Shown here: positions 1-6,844 of the stretch, in pieces
How the letters are laid out: every line of letters begins with the position of its first letter
Numbering within the stretch: position 1 is the first letter of the stretch
Assembly: GCA_049610385.1 (NCBI GenBank)
Contig: JBMYZL010000014.1
Coordinates: forward strand, 1-64,000
Length of the DNA: 64,000 bases
Origin: JBMYZL01 sp049610385
GTDB taxonomy: Bacteria > Bacteroidota > Bacteroidia > Flavobacteriales_D > Sanyastnellaceae
Direction of reading: 5' to 3'
The notes under the pieces: generated by a model
Seen by the model: only the letters and a program-made list of their open reading frames with translations
The model's database searches: none
What the model was told of the DNA's origin: nothing
Program-made: the position numbers and the translations under genes

Positions 1-1
1 A

Positions 2-289
2 GATGGCATGTGGTGGCGCGGTCATTCTGCAGCAGATGTCACAAAAGATGGTTGTATCAAAGATCCTTGCACCTGCATTCAAGATGCACGGGGACGATGG
101 ATATTTCATGAAGACATTCTTCTCGTGAAATGGAAAAATCCCTTTCGAGGCCATTCTGAGATGGTGGTTAGCAAGACCTCAGATGGATTCACCTTGAAAC
201 AAGAAAACAAGTTGCTTCCCATTGAAGAACTGGTTTTCGCAAAGCGCATTTTAGTCACTGGTCACCGATGGTTAATGGAGACCATCTGA
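2..289 (+). CDS. 3' end of an unidentified gene
   Basis: This frame is open from the left edge to a TGA, so the gene begins outside the window. About 95 codons are visible with codon choice like neighbouring genes. The fragment is rich in Trp, Lys and Asp with a Cys-x-Cys pair (CTC) near its start. I see no recognisable domain. It is convergent with the LytTR gene, whose stop lies 6 bp away, which supports it as a genuine 3' end. Function unknown. Confidence 0.55.
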   Translation, partial: DGMWWRGHSAADVTKDGCIKDPCTCIQDARGRWIFHEDILLVKWKNPFRGHSEMVVSKTSDGFTLKQENKLLPIEELVFAKRILVTGHRWLMETI

Positions 290-295
290 ATGGGT

Positions 296-1021
296 CTACA
301 GCATCTGTATGTGTCGCATCAAATTCTCCTTGTAAGTCCGGCTGATTGGGATTTCTTTCTCCCCGATGCGGATGGTGTATTGAAAGGTATCGATGTGGTC
401 GATGTGTTCAATGTTGATGACAAAATTTCGACTGACTCGAACGAAGCCCTCATACGGCAACTTGTTCAGAAGGTCCTTGAGAGAGGCCTTGACATTGTAC
501 TTGCGCTCACCGACATGAATGGCACTGTACTTCCCTTCCACTTCGATGTAACGGATTTCTTCAACATTGATCCGACGTAACTTGTTACCCACTTTCGTGT
601 AGAAGTGCGTAATGGCCGGTTCTGTTCCTGACTCCATGGCTGATTCGATTGCCGATTCGAGTTCTTTTTCTGAAATTCGGCCAAGCTCGATTGTATTTGC
701 TTTCTCAGGCGACTCCACCGAATGTCCATTGCCATTACCATTGCCATTTGTTCTGGTGGTCAGAGCCAATTCTTCTTGAACACCGATGAGGGCTTCCAAT
801 TCCAGGACTGGAAACAAGGATCGCAAATCATCAATGACTTCTTCGAATTCAACCATTTGTGATGTGGCGAGTAACCCGATATCTGGTTTCCACCTGAGCG
901 CGACTAGTGCGGCCTCCGCTGGCGTCGTGACTTCACGGACATCAAATCCCAATTGGTTCAGTGTTTCCGGAAAACCGGACAACTCATTCATTCCCAATAC
1001 CAACACTTTTCCTCTGTGCAT
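296..1021 (-). CDS. LytTR-family response regulator with degenerate receiver
   Basis: A 241-residue DNA-binding regulator. Residues about 140-241 form a LytTR domain (EEIRYIEVEGKYSAIHV, then a FVRVSRNFVIN segment and a PISRTYKENL end), the type used by AlgR/AgrA/LytR. Residues 1-90 resemble a receiver fold (KVLVLGMN start), but the phosphoacceptor position in PDIGLLATS has Ala where Asp is expected, so phosphorylation is doubtful. An Asn-Gly repeat (NGNGNGNGH) forms the linker. No histidine kinase is adjacent. It is divergent from clpS, with an inverted repeat between them. Target genes are unknown. Confidence 0.85.
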   Translation of the reverse strand: MHRGKVLVLGMNELSGFPETLNQLGFDVREVTTPAEAALVALRWKPDIGLLATSQMVEFEEVIDDLRSLFPVLELEALIGVQEELALTTRTNGNGNGNGHSVESPEKANTIELGRISEKELESAIESAMESGTEPAITHFYTKVGNKLRRINVEEIRYIEVEGKYSAIHVGERKYNVKASLKDLLNKLPYEGFVRVSRNFVINIEHIDHIDTFQYTIRIGEKEIPISRTYKENLMRHIQML

Positions 1022-1040
1022 GTGCTTCTAGATTACAAAA

Positions 1041-1067
1041 GGAACAATGTCAGTGGCTTATTGTTCC
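1041..1067. promoter_or_regulatory. 8-11-8 inverted repeat between LytTR gene and clpS
   Basis: GGAACAAT at 1041-1048 is exactly mirrored by ATTGTTCC at 1060-1067 with an 11-bp spacer. It sits in the 71-bp divergent gap, 20 bp from the LytTR start and 26 bp from clpS. It could be an operator or a leader hairpin. LytTR proteins usually bind direct repeats, so a link to the neighbouring regulator is only a guess. Confidence 0.4.
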
Positions 1068-1092
1068 ACACGAAGCAATTAATTTTGTCATC

Positions 1093-1380
1093 ATGATTTC
1101 CCATGATCCTGAAATAGCCGTTGAAGAGGAAGTTTTAAGCGATGAACAAATCGCAGAAAACTGGAAAATTGTCCTCTACAATGACCACCACAATACATTC
1201 GATCATGTGATTGAAATGCTCGTTAAAGTATGTCGTCATGATGTTTTACAGGCAGAACAATGCGCGGTCATCGTGCATTTCAAAGGCAAATGTGAAGTCA
1301 AGCACGGGAGTTATGATGAACTTGAACCCATATGCACTCAACTCCTCGAAGCCGATTTGACAGCGGAAATTGAGGCCTGA
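1093..1380 (+). CDS. clpS: ATP-dependent Clp protease adaptor ClpS
   Basis: A 95-residue ClpS. This adaptor docks on the ClpA/ClpC N-domain and delivers N-degron substrates. The core signature is clear: WKIVLYNDHHNTFDHVIEML, with the Asn-Asp-His substrate pocket, followed by the HFKGKCEVKHGSYDELEPI segment of the ClpS fold. The start was set at 1093 because the longer frame upstream has no ClpS-like sequence and runs into the neighbouring divergent gene. Convergent with rpe, leaving 1 bp between stop codons. Confidence 0.93.
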   Translation: MISHDPEIAVEEEVLSDEQIAENWKIVLYNDHHNTFDHVIEMLVKVCRHDVLQAEQCAVIVHFKGKCEVKHGSYDELEPICTQLLEADLTAEIEA

Positions 1381-1381
1381 T

Positions 1382-2053
1382 TCAATGTAAATCCATGTCA
1401 GGTGTCTTTCCCTTCATTTCCAAAATGGCGTTTTGAGGATTGGGCGCATTGAAGGTAGACGAACCTGCCACCAAAACATCCGCCCCCGCTTCAACCAATG
1501 AAGATGCATTTTCAGGTGTTACTCCCCCATCGATTTCAATCCATCTGTTCTCGGACTGAGGAGGCCAAAATGAACGGAGTTTTTTCACCTTGTCCACGGT
1601 CTTCTGAATGAAACGCTGACCGCCAAATCCCGGATTCACAGACATCAAACAAACCAAATCAGCCTCATCCAAAATGCATTCAAGCGTTTCCACAGGTGTG
1701 TGCGGATTGATTGCGACACCTGATTTCATGCCCAAATCCCGAATTTTTTGTAGGGTTCTGTGCAAATGGTTGCAAGCCTCGAGATGAACCGTTAACACGG
1801 AGGCCCCCAATTCAGCAAAGGTCTCTAAGTATCGATCTGGTTCCACAATCATCAAGTGAACATCCAGCGGTTTTTGGGCATGCTTTGCAATGGCTTGAAT
1901 GACCGGCATGCCGAAACTGATGTTGGGAACAAATACACCATCCATAACATCAATGTGAAACCAATCTGCATCGGATGCATTGATCATTTCGATGTCACGT
2001 TGCAAATTGGCAAAATCGGCGGCAAGCAGAGACGGAGCAATCTTGGGAATCAT
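1382..2053 (-). CDS. rpe: Ribulose-phosphate 3-epimerase
   Basis: A 223-residue TIM-barrel enzyme that interconverts D-ribulose-5-phosphate and D-xylulose-5-phosphate in the pentose phosphate pathway. Visible motifs: the N-terminal PSLLAADFANL, HIDVMDGVFVPN (metal-binding His/Asp), PLDVHLMI, SVNPGFGGQRF and the phosphate-binding IDGGV and VAGSSTF segments. Length is normal for the family. It starts at an ATG 36 bp from the divergent coaE start, so the two share a very short promoter space. Confidence 0.96.
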   Translation of the reverse strand: MIPKIAPSLLAADFANLQRDIEMINASDADWFHIDVMDGVFVPNISFGMPVIQAIAKHAQKPLDVHLMIVEPDRYLETFAELGASVLTVHLEACNHLHRTLQKIRDLGMKSGVAINPHTPVETLECILDEADLVCLMSVNPGFGGQRFIQKTVDKVKKLRSFWPPQSENRWIEIDGGVTPENASSLVEAGADVLVAGSSTFNAPNPQNAILEMKGKTPDMDLH

Positions 2054-2089
2054 GGCACAAAATTGACCTTTTCCATCGACATTCGCGAC

Positions 2090-2701
2090 ATGGGACGTCC
2101 AAAAGTTGTGGGCTTAACGGGTGGAATGGCCAGCGGCAAGAGTTTGGTTCGGGAAATGTTTGCGTCTTTGGGGGTTCCCACGTGGGATGCGGATGCTGCA
2201 GGACGAGCTTTGTACGACCAATCACCTGAATTGCGTAAAAGGTGCATCGATCGTTGGGGCCAAAAAGTTGCTGCTGGGAATGGCATCAACCGGCAAGCCA
2301 TTGCTCAAATTGTTTTCTCTGACGCGAAGGAATTGAACTGGATCAACCAACAAGTTCACCCCATGGTTGCTCGTGATTTCACTCAGTGGTTGGCATCTCG
2401 CCCTGATGGTGATTCCTACGTCATTAGAGAGTCCGCTATCCTCATGGAATCAGGATTGCACTTGGATTGCGATGCCATCATCTTGGTTTTGGCCCCAGAG
2501 AGCCAACGGGTGAGGCGAGCCATGGTGCGAGACGGATTGTCAAAGGAGCAGGTCATGTTGCGGCTCCAACAACAATGGAATGATCGCAAGCGCAAACCCT
2601 ACGCTGATTATTGCATTTCCAATCCGGATGCTATGGGTCGAGAAGACTTGTTCACAAGCGTTCAAAACATTCACGATTCTTTGATGAAATTCTTATTTTA
2701 A
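2090..2701 (+). CDS. coaE: Dephospho-CoA kinase
   Basis: A 203-residue P-loop kinase for the last step of coenzyme A synthesis, phosphorylating the 3'-hydroxyl of dephospho-CoA. The Walker A motif GLTGGMASGKS lies at residues 8-18, followed by the WDADAAGRALY segment and the lid-region arginines around QRVRRAMVRDG. The ATG at 2090 gives the usual N-terminus; the frame is open further upstream, but that part lies antisense to rpe. Followed after 4 bp by the NfeD-like gene. Confidence 0.94.
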   Translation: MGRPKVVGLTGGMASGKSLVREMFASLGVPTWDADAAGRALYDQSPELRKRCIDRWGQKVAAGNGINRQAIAQIVFSDAKELNWINQQVHPMVARDFTQWLASRPDGDSYVIRESAILMESGLHLDCDAIILVLAPESQRVRRAMVRDGLSKEQVMLRLQQQWNDRKRKPYADYCISNPDAMGREDLFTSVQNIHDSLMKFLF

Positions 2702-2705
2702 CCCC

Positions 2706-3155
2706 ATGGAATGGTCCAACGCAGAGATTTGGCTTTTGGGTGCCTTGTTGCTGGGAATCGCCGAAGTTTTTGTCGCAGGTTTTGTCTTGGCCTGTTTAGC
2801 TGTAGGCGCTGCAGGTGGTGCCTTGGGAGCCACCTTGCAATTGGATCTAACAGGACAAATTTTGACCGCAGCTCTTGTAAGTACCCTCTCATTTTTCTTT
2901 CTTCGCCCCGTGGCCAAAAGATGGTTTTTTACCAAGCATGAGGTGAAAACTGGGGTTGAAGCCTTGATTGGTCGTCGTGCTGTGGTAAGCGCTACTTTTG
3001 ATTTTCAATCCGGCATGGGGCGATGCAAGGTTGATGGTGACGACTGGACGGCGAAGTGGGATGGCCCTCGGGGCAATCTCCCTCACCTGGGTACGCAGGT
3101 CGAAATACATTCCGTTCAAAGCAATACTCTTCTTGTCAAACATTGTGAATCATGA
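2706..3155 (+). CDS. NfeD-like membrane protein
   Basis: A 149-residue protein with two to three N-terminal hydrophobic helices (residues about 5-75) and a C-terminal OB-fold-like region (about 85-147, with IGRRAVV and the GxxKVDGDDWTAKW pattern). This is the short NfeD type that partners SPFH/stomatin proteins in bacterial membranes. Its stop codon overlaps the start of the downstream SPFH gene (ATGA), the classic coupled arrangement. The exact physiological role is unsettled for the family; membrane quality control is the usual suggestion. Confidence 0.88.
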   Translation: MEWSNAEIWLLGALLLGIAEVFVAGFVLACLAVGAAGGALGATLQLDLTGQILTAALVSTLSFFFLRPVAKRWFFTKHEVKTGVEALIGRRAVVSATFDFQSGMGRCKVDGDDWTAKWDGPRGNLPHLGTQVEIHSVQSNTLLVKHCES

Positions 3156-4144
3156 GTCCCGAAAGCATTCTATCTCTAGCCCTGTTCATGTTCGTTGCGA
3201 TCATTGTTGTCAAGGGCGTCCGCATTGTTCAACAAAGCCAAGCCATGGTCATTGAACGGTTGGGGCGATATCACAAGACGCTTAACGCAGGCATCAACAT
3301 CATCATCCCGGTCATCGACAAACCACGTGGAATGATGTGGAGGCTGGTTAAAGAAGGTCCGCAAGGTCGAAAAATGGCCTCATTTAAAGAATATGACAAA
3401 ATTGACTTGCGTGAGACCGTATTCGATTTTCCGAAACAAGGGGTCATCACCAAAGACAATGTTGTTACAGAAATCAATGCATTGATTTACTTCCAAGTCG
3501 TCGATCCGGTGAAATCGGTTTACGAAATCAGCAATCTACCCAGTGCCATCGAAAAATTGACCCAAACCACACTCCGGAACGTCATTGGTGAACTCGAACT
3601 GGATGAATGCTTGACCTCGAGGGACACAATTAACATGAAGTTGCGAACGATTTTGGATGAGGCGACAAACAAGTGGGGGGTGAAAGTCAACCGCGTTGAA
3701 TTGCAAGACATTAACCCGCCCACCGACATCAAAGAGGCCATGGAAAAGCAAATGCGGGCAGAACGTTCCCGTCGAGCTCAAATCATTGAGGCCGAAGGAA
3801 GTAAAACTGCTGCCGTTCTCGAAGCCGAAGGTCGGAAGGGCGCTGAAATCAATGAGGCGGAGGGCAAGCGTCAGGCCCAAATTTTGGAGGCCCAAGGTCA
3901 AGCGCAGGCCCGGCTAACGGTCGCTGAGGCTGAGGCTGAAGCGATTCGTCAAATCGCCACAGCCGTTCAAGATTCCAAAGCAGATCCGACGCAATATTTG
4001 ATTGCCATCAAATACATAGAAACGCTGGAACAAATCCTTCGCGACAATGGCGCTGGGCAAAAAACTGTGTTCATGCCATATGAGGCCAATGGTTTGATGA
4101 GCAGTGTTGGTGGGCTGAAAGAACTTCTCGATCAGACCAAATGA
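3152..4144 (+). CDS. SPFH/band 7 (stomatin/QmcA-like) membrane protein
   Basis: 330 residues: one N-terminal membrane helix (residues 3-20), a band 7 domain (QQSQAMVIERLGRYHKTL onward), the conserved ELDECLTSRDTINMKL segment and a long Ala/Glu-rich coiled-coil stretch (about 190-275) that drives ring assembly in flotillin/stomatin proteins. Translationally coupled by a 4-bp overlap to the NfeD-like gene. The pair probably forms a membrane scaffold complex. Orthology to QmcA or YbbK is likely but not separated here. Confidence 0.93.
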   Translation: MSPESILSLALFMFVAIIVVKGVRIVQQSQAMVIERLGRYHKTLNAGINIIIPVIDKPRGMMWRLVKEGPQGRKMASFKEYDKIDLRETVFDFPKQGVITKDNVVTEINALIYFQVVDPVKSVYEISNLPSAIEKLTQTTLRNVIGELELDECLTSRDTINMKLRTILDEATNKWGVKVNRVELQDINPPTDIKEAMEKQMRAERSRRAQIIEAEGSKTAAVLEAEGRKGAEINEAEGKRQAQILEAQGQAQARLTVAEAEAEAIRQIATAVQDSKADPTQYLIAIKYIETLEQILRDNGAGQKTVFMPYEANGLMSSVGGLKELLDQTK

Positions 4145-4179
4145 TGCGGCCAACTCTGGCCAAAAACTAACTTCGTGCC

Positions 4180-5262
4180 ATGCTTGTGGAAACACATTTT
4201 CCAAGGCGATTGTCACCGTCGCGATATGATTCCTTTCTGGCGTCGGGATGGTTCCGTGGGAGTTTGATGCTCTACAAAATGGACTTGTTGTGCGTGGATC
4301 AGGCGCTTTTTTCTGTGGTCAACATCCGCATCAACCTCCTCACCCATCGACCCAGCAAAAGTCAACGCAAGTTGATGCGAAAAAACGACAAGTTGTTTCA
4401 AGTGGTCTTCGCCCCTGTTACCATCAATGCGGAAAAAGAACGGTTGTATAACCTCCAGAAACCTCGCTTCAAAGGGTTCATTCACGACACCTTGGAGGAG
4501 TACCTTGCACATGGGATTGCAGAGTCCATCTTTGACACACATGAATTGCAAGTTTATGATCAAGGCAAATTGGTCGCTGTCAGTTATTTTGATGTCGGTG
4601 GAAACAGCCAGGCCAGCCTTTTGGGATTGAATGATCCTGCGTATGCCAAATTCAGCTTGGGAAGCTACACGTTACTCAAGGAGATGGAATTTGGCATCAC
4701 CGAGGGGCGGAAATGGTTTTATCCGGGGTATGTTCTCGATCGTCCAAGTGCATTTGATTATAAGTTGAAGTTGGGTGAGATTGAATTTTACACCCCAACC
4801 AAAAGGTGGGCAAAATGGTCCAAATTCAATCGGAATATGACCTCGACTTGGCGCATCGAGAACGCATTGAGCATCTTGTCCAAGGCATTGGAAAACATTG
4901 AAATTCCTCACAATGATTGGTTGTATCCCTATTTCACCTTGGGCAATCTCCCATTTGTCAAAATTGAATTTCTACACCTTCCAAGATTCATTGAAATCGG
5001 TTATGACTTGGACGGAACCCTTGTGTTGGGATACTCTCCATTGGCTGGTGGTTATGTGGTCGCCCACATATTGCCTTGTCCGAATGAATTCCCACAATCG
5101 ATTATGGAATTTGCCGGTGAATACGACCATGCGGACGTGTATTGGAGTGCCATGATGAAGATAGGCGATATCAGATATACCGCTGCGTCTTTGGATGAGG
5201 TGTTGGATTATGTTGAGACTTGGCGAAGAAGATTAGATTCCATTGAATGTTTTGAATCATGA
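4180..5262 (+). CDS. Arginyl-tRNA--protein transferase (ATE/Bpt)-like protein
   Basis: 360 residues that follow the ATE fold: an N-terminal SPSRYDSFLASGWFRGS segment, an IRINLLTHRPSKSQRKLMR stretch matching the PSRSQRR motif of bacterial leucyl/arginyl transferases, and a GNAT-like half (LVAVSYFDVG, then SLGSYTLLKEMEFG, then a WFYPGYVL segment). The paired cysteines that bind a metal cluster in the canonical enzymes are mostly lost; one Cys remains (LLCVDQ). A 100-residue C-terminal extension follows. It overlaps xth by ATGA. It may aminoacylate proteins by the N-end rule or have drifted to another acyl transfer; clpS nearby is suggestive only. Confidence 0.7.
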   Translation: MLVETHFPRRLSPSRYDSFLASGWFRGSLMLYKMDLLCVDQALFSVVNIRINLLTHRPSKSQRKLMRKNDKLFQVVFAPVTINAEKERLYNLQKPRFKGFIHDTLEEYLAHGIAESIFDTHELQVYDQGKLVAVSYFDVGGNSQASLLGLNDPAYAKFSLGSYTLLKEMEFGITEGRKWFYPGYVLDRPSAFDYKLKLGEIEFYTPTKRWAKWSKFNRNMTSTWRIENALSILSKALENIEIPHNDWLYPYFTLGNLPFVKIEFLHLPRFIEIGYDLDGTLVLGYSPLAGGYVVAHILPCPNEFPQSIMEFAGEYDHADVYWSAMMKIGDIRYTAASLDEVLDYVETWRRRLDSIECFES

Positions 5263-6044
5263 ACAAGTTGAAATTGGCTTCTTGGAACGTCAATGGCATT
5301 CGCGCCATCGCCAAAAAATCATTGGATGCTTCATTGGCTCATTTGGGTGCTGATGTCATTGGCTTTCAAGAAACAAAAGCCCAAGACGATCAAGTCCGCG
5401 AAGCTTTATTTGGATTGCCCGGATTGGAATCTCACCTCATCTATTCCACATCCGCACAAAAAAAAGGATATGCCGGGACAGCCATTTTGTCCAAGGTTGA
5501 GCCTTTGAACATCAAAGCAGGTATTTGCGACGAACCCTGGGACAATGAAGGACGGGTTCTGGCCGCAGAATTTGAAAACTTCCATTTTGTTACTGTCTAC
5601 ACGCCCAATTCTTCAAGTGCCTTGAAACGGCTCCCTTTTCGCAAGAAATGGGACATTGCGTTCCGTGCTTACATCGCTGAATTGGACCAAACCAAGCCCG
5701 TTGTCCTTTGCGGGGATCTCAACGTGGCGCATGCACCTATAGATTTGGCGCGGCCGCAAGCGAATTACAACAAGACACCAGGATATACGCAAACTGAGAT
5801 TGAAGGCATGAGCTCCTTGTTGGAGACGGTAGGCTTGGTCGATACATGGCGCGAAAAAAACCCGGAAACCGTCAAATATTCATGGTGGTCATACCGAGGG
5901 GGTGCGCGAGAGAAAAATGTGGGATGGCGCTTGGATTACATGCTCGTTTCCCATAGGCTGATGGAACGGATTGAAAAACCCGAAATTCACAACGAAGTGA
6001 TGGGATCGGACCATTGTCCAGTGTCCCTGTGGCTACAAATCTGA
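5259..6044 (+). CDS. xth: Exodeoxyribonuclease III (AP endonuclease)
   Basis: 261 residues of the exonuclease-endonuclease-phosphatase family, repairing abasic sites and 3' blocks in DNA. Motifs: LASWNVNGIRAI at the start, GFQETKAQDDQV (metal-binding Glu), the VYTPNSS segment, VVLCGDLNVAH (catalytic Asp/Asn), WRLDYMLVS and the terminal GSDHCPVSLWL with the catalytic Asp-His. The ATG overlaps the stop of the ATE-like gene. Full family length. Confidence 0.96.
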   Translation: MNKLKLASWNVNGIRAIAKKSLDASLAHLGADVIGFQETKAQDDQVREALFGLPGLESHLIYSTSAQKKGYAGTAILSKVEPLNIKAGICDEPWDNEGRVLAAEFENFHFVTVYTPNSSSALKRLPFRKKWDIAFRAYIAELDQTKPVVLCGDLNVAHAPIDLARPQANYNKTPGYTQTEIEGMSSLLETVGLVDTWREKNPETVKYSWWSYRGGAREKNVGWRLDYMLVSHRLMERIEKPEIHNEVMGSDHCPVSLWLQI

Positions 6045-6092
6045 AAGGATTCGATGCGCCTACAAAGTTGAGGTGTGATGTCATGGGACGGA

Positions 6093-6122
6093 TTTGTTGA
6101 TTGTGCTCAGAAAATCAACAAA
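6093..6122 (+). terminator. Hairpin after xth, possible terminator
   Basis: A 10-bp perfect inverted repeat (TTTGTTGATT / AATCAACAAA) with a 10-nt loop lies 49 bp after the xth stop. The stretch that follows is AT-rich but not a clean T-run, so termination efficiency is uncertain. It may instead mark the promoter region of the lamin-tail gene, which starts 20 bp later. Confidence 0.4.
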
Positions 6123-6141
6123 ATCTTAAAATTTGGTAGAC

Positions 6142-6837
6142 ATGTGGAGACGGATTGTGGTGGGATTGAGCGCTGTGGCGTTCTTGAATGGTACGGCCTT
6201 GGCCCAAGGAAACAACCCAGGTTGCGTGGGTGATCTGGACGGGAACTTTGAAGTCAATTTGGAAGATCTATTGCATCTCCTCACCCTATATGGTCTGGGG
6301 TGCGTTCCGATTGAGCCGCCAAGTCCTGCATCCAGTGCCATGGCCATTTCAGAAATCATGTACAACCCCAGCAGCGAGCAAGGCAATGACAGTGATTTTG
6401 AATTCTTGGAACTCCACAATACCGATTCATTCGCAGTGGATATTTCTGGATGGCAAATCACAAATGCAGTGCAATTCACGTTCCCAGAAGGCACATGGGT
6501 GCCGCCATTTGGCTTTGTGGCCATTGTTCGAAACCTCGAAGCAATGTCTGCATGGATGCCCCCTGATGTGTTAGTCTTTCAATGGAATAGCGGAGAAAGT
6601 CTGAACAACACTGGGGAAAACATCGAGTTGATTCGGAATGACGGATCCGAAGCAGACGAAGTGTCATACGAGGACAATGATGGCTGGGTAAATCAACCCG
6701 ATGGAGGCGGTCCCTCCTTGGAATGGATTGACCCAGGATTGAACAATGACTTCCCAGATGCATGGACATTTTCAATGAATCTCGGCGGCACACCCGGTGG
6801 CCCCAATTCCATGTGGGGACTGGCTGATCCAGAATGA
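6142..6837 (+). CDS. Secreted lamin-tail-domain protein with dockerin-like segment
   Basis: 231 residues. A signal peptide (residues 1-22, ending LNGTALAQ) is followed by a calcium-loop-like stretch, DLDGNFEVNLEDLLHLLTLY, resembling half a dockerin/EF-hand repeat. Residues about 70-170 form a lamin-tail domain (AISEIMYNP, FEFLELHNT, VDISGWQIT and the GENIELI segment), an immunoglobulin-like fold found in extracellular bacterial proteins. No C-terminal sorting domain is evident. The ATG at 6142 was chosen over a TTG nine bases upstream because it begins a standard signal peptide. Substrate or partner unknown. Confidence 0.8.
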   Translation: MWRRIVVGLSAVAFLNGTALAQGNNPGCVGDLDGNFEVNLEDLLHLLTLYGLGCVPIEPPSPASSAMAISEIMYNPSSEQGNDSDFEFLELHNTDSFAVDISGWQITNAVQFTFPEGTWVPPFGFVAIVRNLEAMSAWMPPDVLVFQWNSGESLNNTGENIELIRNDGSEADEVSYEDNDGWVNQPDGGGPSLEWIDPGLNNDFPDAWTFSMNLGGTPGGPNSMWGLADPE

Positions 6838-6844
6838 TTGGGAC

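Noticed and set aside
722..750. Tandem ATTGCC-type hexamers
   Set aside because: They encode the Asn-Gly linker of the LytTR protein; short and explained by coding, not a CRISPR or regulatory array.
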